From: Gilvimarinus polysaccharolyticus
GTDB taxonomy: Bacteria; Pseudomonadota; Gammaproteobacteria; Pseudomonadales; Cellvibrionaceae
Length of the DNA: 64,000 nucleotides
Assembly (NCBI RefSeq): GCF_001187555.1
Contig: NZ_LFIJ01000001.1
Location: forward strand, 1,911,710-1,975,709
Reading direction: 5' to 3'
The notes under the pieces: generated by a model
What the model saw: only the letters and a program-made list of their open reading frames with translations
Database searches by the model: none
What the model was told of the DNA's origin: nothing
Part shown: piece by piece, positions 36,594-45,594 of the stretch
Position numbering within the stretch: position 1 is the first letter of the stretch
Layout: each line of letters begins with the position of its first letter
Program-made: the position numbers and the translations under genes

Positions 36594-38533
36594 TCCGGCG
36601 CTGGTTTCGTAAAGCACTCCCGATCCCTCAGCCGTCGAAAGAGGCCGAGTTAAGATCATCACAGCTTGATATGACGACACTGCCCATACTCACCGCGCGT
36701 GAGCTGTTGGAGTACGTCGGTTATGACGCGACACTAAGCGGTATATACCGCCTGGTCGGATTGAGTGAAGAACATTTTGATACTCTATATCGTCAGCCGA
36801 CTTATGCTTTTGCGTTATGCAGTCAACTTGCACCAGCCTCAGAGAACAACCACCATTCTGGCCCCGGAGGTCTGCTGCAACACACGCTCGAAGTCATCGA
36901 GAACGCGTTGCACATTCGCCGCAGCTACCAGTTGCCGTTAGGCGGATCTCCCGAAGAGATTTCCGCACAGGAGCATATCTGGACGTACGGGCTTTTTGTT
37001 GCCTGTCTTCTGCACGATATCGGCAAATTGTTTCAACGTATTCAACTGGTACCGAAGCAAGCCGATGGCCAGACCGGATTTTGGACGCCGCAAGACGGTT
37101 ATATCAGCGACACTGACGCAGTCTCATACGCGATAGCGTTCAATGATGTGCCCTACAAGAGCCACCAACGGCTCAGCCTCACCATGTTTGGCACCTTGAT
37201 TCCCAAGCCCGCTAGGGCGTGGCTGACGCAACACCCAGAGATACTGGATCAGATTATTCATTATTTGTGGGGGGAAGAGTATGAAAGCCAAGTGATCGCG
37301 GATATCGCCATCCAGGCCGATAGGCGCAGCACCGCGAAGAACATGGACATTAAAAAGCCCGGCTCTCGGATGCCGGGCGCCGTAGATTCTTTGGCTGACC
37401 GAATGATTACGAGGCTGCGACAGCTGATCGATGAGCGTGACATTAAATACAACCAAGACGGTGGTATGGGATGGGTAACCGGTGAGTACACGTATTTTGT
37501 GTGCCGGCCGTTAGCCCAAAGGCTGATCAGCAGCTTTGAGGATACCGGCACACCGGGGATGCCTCAGGATCCCGTGAGAATTTACAACGTGCTGCAAGAG
37601 CATGGGTTTGCTATTGAGAATGACGACGGCGGAGCCGTCTTTAAGATATCCATTGAGCATGCCCAGGGGCGCTTTAGTCATACGTTTACCTGCCTCAAAT
37701 TCAAAACGAGATTGCTGTGGCGAGCCGTGAGGCTGCCTCAGCCTTTCGAGGGAACCATCCGTGAGCTCGGCGCCGATACGGCGCTTCGTAGTGAGACTGC
37801 ACCAGCTCCAAGCAGGCACGAGCCGGCGAAGGCGAAAGCCCCAGAGACTGCCGACAAGCAACGTGAGCCTGAGCTTGAACGAACCGAACCTGTAACAGCT
37901 ACTACCCGAGAGAATACACCCACTATTGAGACTGATGAGGATGATACGGATCCGTTTGCGGATCCGGTGCCGCGCGAGCCTGCACCAGTGTCACAACCCG
38001 CGCCCGAGGAAGAGCAAGTAGACGCCTTTGAGCCTGAAGCTGTCTCAGTCAAAACACCGGTGACGCCGAGCAAGCGAGAAAATGACACAGGGTCTTACGA
38101 GGCTGCCGAAGCTTTAGGGCCTGCAACCGATATCAAGAGTCTCGATTGGACTGATGATGTGGGTACCGCGTTCTTGGAGTGGGTAAAGCATGGTATTCAG
38201 CGTAAAACATTGTCAGTCAATAATGCCAAAGCGGGTCTCCACTTCGTGGAGGATGGTATTTTTTTGGTTTCACCCAGAATTTTTCAGCACTTTGTGAAAG
38301 AAGCAAAGCTCGGTAACGGTAGTGAATACACCAAGCTACAAAAACGATTCAGTCGACTCAAGATCAACCTTAAAACAAAACTTGAGCATCAAAATGTCCA
38401 CCGATACACCGTAGATACCGGCAACAAACAAGCTCGCCTCAATGGTTGGCTCCTGCCATATTCGGCAATTTTTGATGATGACACTGAGCGGCCTAAGACC
38501 AATAAGTTTGTTAGGCCCTCAGATGATGATTAA
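36590..38533 (+). CDS. traI: MobH-type relaxase (TraI_2 domain)
   Basis: 647 residues from the ATG at 36590 (ATGA overlap with the upstream gene). The longer GTG start at 36569 is inside that gene. The TraI_2 domain (about 28-330) contains an HD-hydrolase-like set: His88-His89 (NNHHSGPGGLLQHTLE), His98, and His142-Asp143 (LLHDIGKLFQR). A Pro/Glu-rich linker (about 390-490) leads to the C-terminal winged-helix-like domain (FLEWVKHGIQRKTLSVNN, FLVSPRIFQHF). It nicks oriT and pilots the strand. Full length for MobH relaxases of this ICE class. Confidence 0.92.
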   Translation: MIRRWFRKALPIPQPSKEAELRSSQLDMTTLPILTARELLEYVGYDATLSGIYRLVGLSEEHFDTLYRQPTYAFALCSQLAPASENNHHSGPGGLLQHTLEVIENALHIRRSYQLPLGGSPEEISAQEHIWTYGLFVACLLHDIGKLFQRIQLVPKQADGQTGFWTPQDGYISDTDAVSYAIAFNDVPYKSHQRLSLTMFGTLIPKPARAWLTQHPEILDQIIHYLWGEEYESQVIADIAIQADRRSTAKNMDIKKPGSRMPGAVDSLADRMITRLRQLIDERDIKYNQDGGMGWVTGEYTYFVCRPLAQRLISSFEDTGTPGMPQDPVRIYNVLQEHGFAIENDDGGAVFKISIEHAQGRFSHTFTCLKFKTRLLWRAVRLPQPFEGTIRELGADTALRSETAPAPSRHEPAKAKAPETADKQREPELERTEPVTATTRENTPTIETDEDDTDPFADPVPREPAPVSQPAPEEEQVDAFEPEAVSVKTPVTPSKRENDTGSYEAAEALGPATDIKSLDWTDDVGTAFLEWVKHGIQRKTLSVNNAKAGLHFVEDGIFLVSPRIFQHFVKEAKLGNGSEYTKLQKRFSRLKINLKTKLEHQNVHRYTVDTGNKQARLNGWLLPYSAIFDDDTERPKTNKFVRPSDDD

Positions 38534-38650
38534 ACACTCAGGGTGCTGCGGGTGGTTGGGTTTCTGTCAATTGTGGCGCACAAATACATATTTTTCAGTT
38601 ATATTGACGCCTTCCGTTTATTTGGATTGGGAATATAAGGAGTTAGAATT

Positions 38651-39583
38651 ATGCGTATGACGGAAGCTGCGGAACTGTATATAGCGTTGAATGTTTATCA
38701 GCCTGATACCGCCGATACACTAATGCGAGCCGCTAAATTATTTGAGCTGAGGGCTGATTGCGCGCACATTGAGTCTATAGACCTTCAGAGCATTATGAGA
38801 TTTCGCAACGAAACACTTAAGGTAGCTAAACCCGTTACCTATAACGGTTACTTGAGATATTTGAAGCTCTTAAATAAGTGGTTATTTGAGGAGGGTTACT
38901 CGAGTCGTAATTGGTTTTCGAAAATCAAAGCCGCGCCATTGCCCATGGCTCCCCCTAAAATCGTAAGTGAAGACGGGCTTTTAAAAATTATTCATTACTT
39001 AAAAAATGACAAAGATGCACCCCACCCCGCTTGGTTTTGGCTAATCGTTATACGGTTTTTGTATTTCACCGGCGTGAGACGGCGACAGATTGTCGCTATT
39101 GAGTTTCAAGATCTCGATATCAAGAACCACACACTGACCTGTAGTTACCGAGGATCAAAGACTTACCGCGAATGGGTAATACCGCTAGCAGACGAGCTAA
39201 TCCCTGATTTAGAGTACCTAATGCGTCGGACATCAGATGTTATTGGGCGTGAATTACGAGAGGGGGATAAGCTTTTTAATGTCTGCTGGTTTTATCACCG
39301 GTACAAGCCTGACCCAAATAATCCACGAGCGATGCGTCGAGAGCAAGTTACGGGATTTATGCGTCGACTTTCGAATAAAGTTGAAGTTCGTGTCGGTGCG
39401 CACAGGATTCGTCATACGACGGCCACAGTCTTGTGCAACCCCAAAGATGAGACTCAGGAGCCTGATATATTTGCAGTTCAGAGGCTTTTAGGACATACAC
39501 AATTATCTACGACACGAAATTACGTAGAAACCAAAGTTGGAAGGATAAGAACGCAAGTAAACAGAATGAGCTTGCCAAAGTGA
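38651..39583 (+). CDS. int: Tyrosine site-specific recombinase (ICE integrase)
   Basis: 310 residues. N-terminal SAM-like core-binding domain (about 1-95), then the catalytic domain with Arg143 (TGVRRRQI), Lys170, His251-x2-Arg254 (HRIRHTT), His282 (GHTQLSTTRNYV) and Tyr291. An AAGGAG sits 8 nt upstream of the ATG. It reads toward the tRNA-Met 3' end 183 bp away, the normal layout for an integrase at its attachment site. No excisionase gene is next to it. It is short for an ICE integrase (often 400 or more), lacking a long arm-binding N-terminus. Confidence 0.9.
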   Translation: MRMTEAAELYIALNVYQPDTADTLMRAAKLFELRADCAHIESIDLQSIMRFRNETLKVAKPVTYNGYLRYLKLLNKWLFEEGYSSRNWFSKIKAAPLPMAPPKIVSEDGLLKIIHYLKNDKDAPHPAWFWLIVIRFLYFTGVRRRQIVAIEFQDLDIKNHTLTCSYRGSKTYREWVIPLADELIPDLEYLMRRTSDVIGRELREGDKLFNVCWFYHRYKPDPNNPRAMRREQVTGFMRRLSNKVEVRVGAHRIRHTTATVLCNPKDETQEPDIFAVQRLLGHTQLSTTRNYVETKVGRIRTQVNRMSLPK

Positions 39584-39737
39584 TATTTTTTTGGCCAAAT
39601 ACATCCTGAAGCTTGACAAGCAAGCCTTTAGGCGATATTAATTGCAGCCAAGCAACGAAGCAGGATTATACCTGTAGCTTAGAATTGCGCATTTAAACAA
39701 CGATGAAACAGTCTCAAAGCCCATTAAATATGGGCTC

Positions 39738-39773
39738 CTACCAAAAAAAGGGCAGGCTACCAAAAATGGTAGC
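39738..39773. repeat. Attachment-site candidate: direct repeats plus hairpin at tRNA 3' end
   Basis: Bases 39756-39762 (gctacca) and 39767-39773 (tggtagc) are perfect complements around aaaa; the right arm is the 3' end of the tRNA gene. The phrase ctaccaaaaa also occurs twice in the same direction at 39738-39747 and 39757-39766, 19 bp apart. Together they look like core and flanking integrase-binding sequences of an att site at the tRNA 3' end. The matching copy at the other ICE end is outside the window, so the core cannot be delimited. Confidence 0.5.
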
Positions 39774-39843
39774 TAGGGGCGGACTTGAACCGCCGACCCC
39801 AGCATTATGAATGCTGTGCTCTAACCAGCTGAGCTACCTAGCC
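39767..39843 (-). tRNA. tRNA-Met (CAT), elongator type
   Basis: The 77-nt minus-strand sequence begins GGCTAGGTAGCTCAGC, has the anticodon loop TTCATAA with anticodon CAT between paired GCAT/ATGC arms, a T-arm GGTTCAAGTCC and a genomic CCA. It lacks the GGG:CCC anticodon stem of initiator tRNA, so it is the elongator. The first acceptor pair is G1-U72, unlike the usual G-C; the 3' strand might have been supplied by the ICE on integration. Confidence 0.94.
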
Positions 39844-39996
39844 ATATTTAGGGTGCGCATTTTGGCTATCTGGCCGATGAATGTCAAGCATTGATTGTTA
39901 GAAAAATCAGCGCCTAGCACGATATTCATTTATAACAGCCATTAAGGCTGCGGCGGCCGTACCAAATCTTTGGTTGGGCTTTTTATGCCGGCTTGC

Positions 39997-40878
39997 TTAT
40001 GGCGCTAAGAATAAGCCCACGGCCTCGCTAAACGATGGCTCGGATACTTTACCGTGTGTCACCTGATAGCGGCGCTGAGTAATGCTTAAGTTGGCAAAGT
40101 TTTGGCTGCGTAGCTGAGTGACAAACTCGGTTACGTATGGGTCATTGCCTTCGGGTAGTGCGCTACTGGCGAAGTAATTGAGGGGCATGTCGCCGCTTGC
40201 CAAGTAACGGTTATTTAATAACTCTTTAGTCAGTTCAGGGTGCTGATACAGGCTGGCGTCAAAGGCTAAGTAGTTAGTAAAGTAAGGGGCGCTAACGTCA
40301 TCTAGTAGCATGGCGACTGTCGCAAACACGCCACCAAACGAGGTGCCGACGATACTGCGCTCTTGGGTGTTTACGCGGTACATGGGCTCGACCAGGGGCA
40401 TAAGCTCGGCCGTTAAGAATTGGTAGTAAGCCCGCGCGCCGGGCAATAGGTAATCGGTGCGGCGGCGGTCATCGGGGCCTTGCGATATGGCAACTAAAAT
40501 TGCTTCGCCACCAGCCTGCTCCATTAAGTAAGGCAAGCCCGGGAACTGGGTTTGACCATCAAGGGCATAGACAATGGGGTATTCTTTACCAGAGTCGGCG
40601 TAACCCTCTGGAAGGTAAATATGCACAGGGTAATCGATACCGGTAATAACCGAGCTAACCACTTGAGCGGGCTCTACGCTGCCTTTTAGAAAGCTGTACG
40701 AGGTGTCGGCATCGATTTCTTCTGGGTTTTCTATATCATTTGCCGCTGACGATGAGCCTTGTTGTATCGACTCGCTTGGAGTAGTACCACCGGCATTGCT
40801 GGCGCTAGCTGCCGAGCCGCCTCCGCCACAAGCTGTTAATACCAATACAACAGACAAACTCCACCATAATGCCTTCAT
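39997..40878 (-). CDS. Lipoprotein esterase, alpha/beta hydrolase (esterase D/Fes-like)
   Basis: 293 residues. A lipobox (VLVLTACGGGG, Cys17) makes it membrane-anchored, followed by a Ser/Gly linker. The PF00756-like hydrolase shows YPVHIYLPEGY, PIVYALDGQTQF and the nucleophile Ser180 in VGTSFGGV. A closing HGKV provides the His. It may hydrolyse an acylated sugar, siderophore or phenolic ester. The nearest upstream bases (40879-40930) hold its promoter region; no regulator is adjacent. First chromosomal gene beyond the tRNA. Confidence 0.82.
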   Translation of the reverse strand: MKALWWSLSVVLVLTACGGGGSAASASNAGGTTPSESIQQGSSSAANDIENPEEIDADTSYSFLKGSVEPAQVVSSVITGIDYPVHIYLPEGYADSGKEYPIVYALDGQTQFPGLPYLMEQAGGEAILVAISQGPDDRRRTDYLLPGARAYYQFLTAELMPLVEPMYRVNTQERSIVGTSFGGVFATVAMLLDDVSAPYFTNYLAFDASLYQHPELTKELLNNRYLASGDMPLNYFASSALPEGNDPYVTEFVTQLRSQNFANLSITQRRYQVTHGKVSEPSFSEAVGLFLAP

Positions 40879-41354
40879 AACCCCACCTTATTTCTATAGG
40901 CGTATCTCGGGTTACAACACTCCAAATCGGCCGCACTCTAGCGCCCACTGTTAAAACAGCGGGAGAAGCTCCGACATCCGTCCGGAATATTAACCAGGCA
41001 GGCTTAATGCGGAGCTTTTATGCTCGCACAGGCCATAGCCATTGGAAGGTCGACGGTACTAAAACCGAGACACAATCTGATTGTCATCACTCGCAGTACG
41101 AGCGACAGGATCGTCAGTCTTTGGGGGGATATTCAGTAGTGCAGTACGAAGCTTCGCAGCGACATCCATGCAGGACACTGAGTCGATTGGTTACTGTTTT
41201 TATTGCAGCAGCCATCAAGCTATTCCGTCAGCGCCCCACCTAGACGCACTGAGCCATAGTATCGACTAGAAAGCAGCATGTGAAATAATCATTTCGAATA
41301 GAAAATGTACAATAATGATTTTTACGCCATATCTGGCGCATAAATAAGCAGCAC
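40879..41354. other. Noncoding gap between esterase and TSP3 gene
   Basis: No supported gene. Short plus-strand frames here (41007-41269) overlap each other in different frames, have no family resemblance and lack ribosome sites. The left part should contain the esterase promoter on the minus strand. Confidence 0.6.
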
Positions 41355-41378
41355 AAAAAAGCCCCTCAATGGAGGGGC
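41355..41378 (-). terminator. Rho-independent terminator of the TSP3 gene
   Basis: On the minus strand the 7-bp stem gcccctc/gaggggc (41361-41367 with 41372-41378, loop of four) is followed by six T residues (41360-41355). It lies 27 bp after the stop of the repeat lipoprotein gene. Confidence 0.88.
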
Positions 41379-41405
41379 AATAGAGGGCTGAATGTTAATT
41401 AAGTA

Positions 41406-44303
41406 CTAAGGTGCCGGCGGAGCCACACACATAGCGTGGACGCTAAGATTTTGCAGCGCTCCTAGTACCGCTCTTTTACTGATTTCGACTTTATCAAAAG
41501 CAGCGGAGGTTTCGATCATCAACATAGATTGATCGGGATTATTTAATAAGCCAAGCAGTTGCAGATTAAGCAAGCCACCCAGTCCACCACTTTGCTGCGC
41601 CGTACCATTGAGGTAGGTTGTAATGCTTAGATCTCCCAGTAAGGCCAAATCCAGCAAGCTATTGTTAACCGATACAACAACCCCAACACGATGATTACCG
41701 CTATGGGAGCCCACCGCGTATTCAGCACTTAAATGTACCGCACTGGCAACTGCTACAGGGGTTGATAGAACGGCTGCATTGTTTAGGTCGGCATCAATGC
41801 TATTGGAAGCGTTTGATACACCACACCCTAAACACAACACACCGCTAACACGCGAAGCTGTTGTGACATTGTTACCGATCATGGGTTGAAACAATTTGCC
41901 AACACCGCAGGCGATGTTTTCGGTTGCATCACACGCGTCACCAATACCGTCGCCATCGGTATCAGCTTGATCGGAGTTAGCAATCAAGGGACAGTTGTCA
42001 GCAGCATTGTTTACGCCATCATCATCACTGTCAGCATCACAAGCATCGCCCGAACCATCGCTATCGGTATCGGTTTGCAGTGGGTTAGCAACCGATGGGC
42101 AATTGTCGGTACCGTTATTGACGCCATCACCATCACTGTCGGAGTCGCAGGCATCACCTACGCCGTCCGAGTCGGTGTCTAACTGCGATGGATTGACCAC
42201 CAAAGGACAATTATCCGAGCCGTTATCGACTCCATCATTATCCATATCGCTATCACACACATCCCCAATAGTATCTGCATCGGAATCTGCTTGATCGGTA
42301 TTAGCCGTCAACGGACAGTTATCATCCGAATCAGCAATGGTGTCGCTGTCGCTATCGGTAAAAGCATCACAAGCATCGCCAATACCATCGCCATCGCCAT
42401 CAGATTGATCGCTATTAGCTGCAACCGGACAATTATCGGTATTGTTATTTACTCCGTCGCCATCGGTATCATCATCACAGGCATCACCTCGGGTGTCATT
42501 GTCCATATCATCTTGAGAGGGGTTGGCAACTGCAGGGCAATTGTCGCTGGCATCATCTATACCGTCATTATCAGTGTCGGTATTAGAGTCACAAACATCA
42601 CCTAAGCCGTCACTGTCGGAGTCTAGTTGGTTGGTGTTTGGGACAGCAGGACAGTTATCGCCGGTATTGCTAACGCCATCGCCATCGATATCGTCATCAC
42701 AAGCATCACCGAGTGAATCGGAATCCCAGTCACTTTGATCTGTGTTGGCTGTCATGGGGCAGTTGTCATTGCCGTTTAATACGCTATCGCCGTCAGTGTC
42801 GTTGTCGCAAACATCACCTAGGCCATCGTTATCGCTATCGTTTTGATCCGCGTTGGCAACTAGCGGGCAGTTATCGCTCGTGTTGTTTACACCGTCGCCA
42901 TCACGGTCGCTATCGCACGCATCACCAATGTTGTCGCCGTCCGCATCAAGTTGATTAACGTTAGGCGTGAATGGGCAGTTGTCGGCGCTATTAATAATGC
43001 CATCCATATCAGCATCGTCACCGCCGGTATTATTAACACTATCGCAAACATCACCAATGCCGTCGTTGTCGCTATCGGCCTGGTTACTGTTAGCGGTATC
43101 GGGACAGTTGTCTGTGCCATTCACAATGCCATCACCATCACGGTCATTGTCACAGGCATCACCGGTGCCATCATCATCTGCATCGTTTTGGTTAGCGTTG
43201 GCCACCGCTGGGCAATTGTCATTGCCATTGCTTACGCCATCGTTATCACGATCGCCATCACACACATCACCAATGCCGTCATTATCGGTATCGGCTTGAT
43301 CTGCGTTAAGCATCATCGGGCAGTTATCGATATTATCGTTTACCAAATCGCCGTCGGCATCGCTATCGCAGACATCACCTAGACCATCTCCGTCAGTGTC
43401 TAACTGCAGAGTGTTAGCGACCAATGGACAGCTGTCACCAGAGTCGGCTACACCATCGTTATCACGATCGATGTCACATACATTGCCGATATAATCCATA
43501 TCTTCATCAGCTTGGTCAGGATTGGCAATGGCAATACAGTTATCGATGCCGTCATCAATGCCGTCGCCGTCACTATCACTGTTGGTATCACAGGCATCAC
43601 CAATAGTGTCGGCATCGCTATCAAGTTGGTCGGGGTTATTATCAACTGGGCAGTTGTCGTCGGCATTGTCGATACCATCATCGTCGCGGTCGCTGTCACA
43701 CAACTCTCCGATACCGTCACCGTCGACATCTAACTGTGCCGTATTCGCTCTTTCTGGACAGTTGTCCGTGGCATTTTGCACGCCGTCGCCATCGGTATCA
43801 CCATCACACACATCGCCTACTCTATCACCGTCACGATCAGCCTGATTGGTGTTTACCAGTAAACGACAGTTGTCTTGCAAATCGACCACACCGTCATTGT
43901 CGTCATCTTGGTCGCAGACATCGCCAAGATTATCGTTGTCGGTATCTCGCTGATCAGGATTAAACAGTGTGGGGCAGTTGTCTAGCGCATCGGCTAATCC
44001 GTCAAGGTCTGAATCAACATCTGACCCTACGGTGGGCTCGCACGCGTTACCTATGCCGTTGTTGTCATCATCAAGTTGGTTGGAATTAGCAACACTGGGG
44101 CAATTGTCGACATTGTCGGCAACGCCGTCTTCGTCTGTATCCGGATCATCGGGGATATCTATCGGATCGGGTTGTTCAAATACTGGAGGGTCTGAGGGGG
44201 GGGCGGTGCTGCCAGAGCTACTCCCTCCACCACAAGATGTTAACGTTAGTGTCACAAGTAACACACACCATAATATTACGACTTTCTTTACAGTTATAAT
44301 CAT
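41406..44303 (-). CDS. Thrombospondin type 3 repeat lipoprotein, about 20 calcium-binding repeats
   Basis: 965 residues. The start at 44303 (MIITVKKVVILW) has GAGGTGG upstream; the frame's longer start at 44333 is less plausible. Lipobox LTLTSCGGGSS, then a linker and about 20 TSP3 units of the form DxDxDGxGDxCDxDxDGDGVxNxxDNCP (about residues 50-795), each with Asp ladders that bind Ca2+. The C-terminal 165 residues (after GDACDATEN) form a nonrepetitive globular domain with many small hydrophobics. A surface-anchored calcium-stiffened stalk displaying the C-terminal domain is the likely role. Some units vary: DNCR, DNCI and GDSC instead of DNCP. Confidence 0.9.
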   Translation of the reverse strand: MIITVKKVVILWCVLLVTLTLTSCGGGSSSGSTAPPSDPPVFEQPDPIDIPDDPDTDEDGVADNVDNCPSVANSNQLDDDNNGIGNACEPTVGSDVDSDLDGLADALDNCPTLFNPDQRDTDNDNLGDVCDQDDDNDGVVDLQDNCRLLVNTNQADRDGDRVGDVCDGDTDGDGVQNATDNCPERANTAQLDVDGDGIGELCDSDRDDDGIDNADDNCPVDNNPDQLDSDADTIGDACDTNSDSDGDGIDDGIDNCIAIANPDQADEDMDYIGNVCDIDRDNDGVADSGDSCPLVANTLQLDTDGDGLGDVCDSDADGDLVNDNIDNCPMMLNADQADTDNDGIGDVCDGDRDNDGVSNGNDNCPAVANANQNDADDDGTGDACDNDRDGDGIVNGTDNCPDTANSNQADSDNDGIGDVCDSVNNTGGDDADMDGIINSADNCPFTPNVNQLDADGDNIGDACDSDRDGDGVNNTSDNCPLVANADQNDSDNDGLGDVCDNDTDGDSVLNGNDNCPMTANTDQSDWDSDSLGDACDDDIDGDGVSNTGDNCPAVPNTNQLDSDSDGLGDVCDSNTDTDNDGIDDASDNCPAVANPSQDDMDNDTRGDACDDDTDGDGVNNNTDNCPVAANSDQSDGDGDGIGDACDAFTDSDSDTIADSDDNCPLTANTDQADSDADTIGDVCDSDMDNDGVDNGSDNCPLVVNPSQLDTDSDGVGDACDSDSDGDGVNNGTDNCPSVANPLQTDTDSDGSGDACDADSDDDGVNNAADNCPLIANSDQADTDGDGIGDACDATENIACGVGKLFQPMIGNNVTTASRVSGVLCLGCGVSNASNSIDADLNNAAVLSTPVAVASAVHLSAEYAVGSHSGNHRVGVVVSVNNSLLDLALLGDLSITTYLNGTAQQSGGLGGLLNLQLLGLLNNPDQSMLMIETSAAFDKVEISKRAVLGALQNLSVHAMCVAPPAP
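41925..44150 (-). repeat. Tandem TSP3-coding repeats
   Basis: About 20 coding units of 75 to about 120 bp repeat the NCP...GD.CD pattern, with diverged third positions, so they are old duplications rather than a recent expansion. The acidic codons read as long open frames on the opposite strand. Not a CRISPR array: units differ and the periodicity is in codons. Confidence 0.85.
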
Positions 44304-44939
44304 GACATCCACCTCTAACTGAATCATCCTCATTAATCAGGCTAAATTCGCCTGACATTTTTTTGTCTATTCCTTCAGCCCAGCTATGGTCTTGTAGTCA
44401 GCTTCATCCAACAGTAACCGTGGAGAGTAATGTTACGTTTTATTGAAAACCAAAATATTATGCACACTCTCCTAACAATAAGTTGCCATTAGTTATGGAC
44501 AAAACACTCCTCTTTTTGGGCAATAACACCTAGTTTATTAAAATTAGTTATGTAATAGCCTGCTTAACAATCAATGTGCATCTCGCGTGCGTTTAATCGA
44601 ACAAGCGTTGTATGTTGTATAACTAAAAATGAACAGCCTTACTTAAATTAGTAACGCCCCATAAAGACTCGTCACACATAACCCTTTTCCAGATAATAGT
44701 TATTGGGGCTATGAATAATTTAAGGGGTTAATTTAAGTAATAGCAGTAAAAATGAAAACTTCAACGACAGGGTTAATCTATTTAATTCTAAAGAGTTTTA
44801 GAATTTGAGGATTTAGATGTATACCGAACAAGGTTACCGACAAAAAATATAAACTATGGGCGCTCCATTTGTTATCAACGCCCATAGCTTTTACGCAACA
44901 CCATTGAGCCTTAGTGACAAAACTCTAGGCGACTGAATA
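44304..44939. other. AT-rich noncoding gap upstream of the TSP3 gene
   Basis: No supported gene. The right part holds a hairpin that could end the small lipoprotein transcript; the left part (about 44304-44450) should contain the promoter of the TSP3 gene, though no strong box stands out. Confidence 0.55.
44842..44887 (-). terminator. Possible terminator of the small lipoprotein gene
   Basis: A 9-bp inverted repeat, ctatgggcg (44854-44862) and cgcccatag (44879-44887), with a 16-nt loop. On the minus strand it is followed by TTTATATTTTTTG. It lies 53 bp after the lipoprotein stop. The long loop makes it weak. Confidence 0.5.
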
Positions 44940-45452
44940 TCACAGTGCCTGCACCCTCAGCCTACGAGTATCGCAGCCTCTGGGGCCGCAGACTTCCGAA
45001 AATAGATACAGCGTTTGCGGCACCTCGTAAATCCAACGGCTTACGTTAACCGGGGCTTGATTAGCGCAACTGATGTTGTAATTTAACGAGTAGCCGCACA
45101 CCTCATAACCGGTGCGATCACAGAATAATCCGGGGCCGCACGCAGCATCGTAAAATGTGACGCTGTCCGCAATATTTGGAGTTGGCCCTACGCTTAGGTA
45201 ATAGCTGTAGTCACGGTTGGGGCTAACATCCCAGTAGACTTCAAATAGACCATCGTAGGCGTATGGATCTAAGGTGAGCGGGTCACCGGGGTACACTCCG
45301 CTATCAACACCGTAGCTATCTACCACAGCAAACTGTGTCAGTGTCACTGGCTGCAGTGTTACGGGGGGCGCGTTGTAGTGGTTTTTAGATGTCTTACAGG
45401 CGGTTAGCAGTGTGCATCCGATAATTAAAAGCAGAATTTTGTGACCGATCAT
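44940..45452 (-). CDS. Hypothetical secreted lipoprotein
   Basis: 170 residues from the ATG at 45452, which has GAGGTG in front; the longer frame to 45521 adds an implausible basic leader. Lipobox LIIGCTLLTACKTSK. The mature part is tyrosine-rich with six cysteines (ACGPGLFC, VCGYSLNYNISC, VCGPRGC), suggesting three disulphides and a compact fold. Not recognised. It is divergent from pqiA with 142 bp between. Confidence 0.65.
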   Translation of the reverse strand: MIGHKILLLIIGCTLLTACKTSKNHYNAPPVTLQPVTLTQFAVVDSYGVDSGVYPGDPLTLDPYAYDGLFEVYWDVSPNRDYSYYLSVGPTPNIADSVTFYDAACGPGLFCDRTGYEVCGYSLNYNISCANQAPVNVSRWIYEVPQTLYLFSEVCGPRGCDTRRLRVQAL

Positions 45453-45594
45453 GGTGCACCTCTTTTTTTTAACAAGATAAAACAACGGTAACCGTTGTGG
45501 TCTGAATGAGCGCTGAATCACGCAGCTTGTGTTTTAACAGGTAAGTTAGTACGTTCACGACTACAATAGCGACCCGACCTACAGGACAATAAAT

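Larger units (their letters stand above)
1..39766. mobile_element. Integrative and conjugative element (MPF_G type), left end outside window
   Basis: The segment holds a tyrosine integrase next to a tRNA-Met 3' end, a MobH-type relaxase, a TraD coupling protein, a contiguous set of genes of the PFGI-1/ICEHin1056-type conjugation apparatus, a topoisomerase, a toxin-antitoxin pair, SOS-regulated umuDC and a defence island. The right boundary is placed at the tRNA 3' end because the integrase lies beside it and genes beyond it are housekeeping. The other boundary is not reached: umuC is still open at base 1. Cargo between 1610 and 14548 looks AT-richer than the transfer genes, which suggests separate acquisition. 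The boundary call is inference; the gene content is directly visible. Confidence 0.88.

Noticed and set aside
41007..41269. Two short plus-strand frames in the esterase-TSP3 gap
   Set aside because: They overlap each other in different frames and show no motif or ribosome site.
41925..44150. Tandem repeats resembling a CRISPR array or satellite
   Set aside because: The units vary in length and sequence, keep reading frame, and encode DNCP/GDxCD thrombospondin repeats.
41886..44322. Many long plus-strand frames opposite the TSP3 gene
   Set aside because: They are produced by repeated acidic codons of the coding strand read in reverse; composition is low-complexity Ser/Ile/Val and no ribosome sites are visible.
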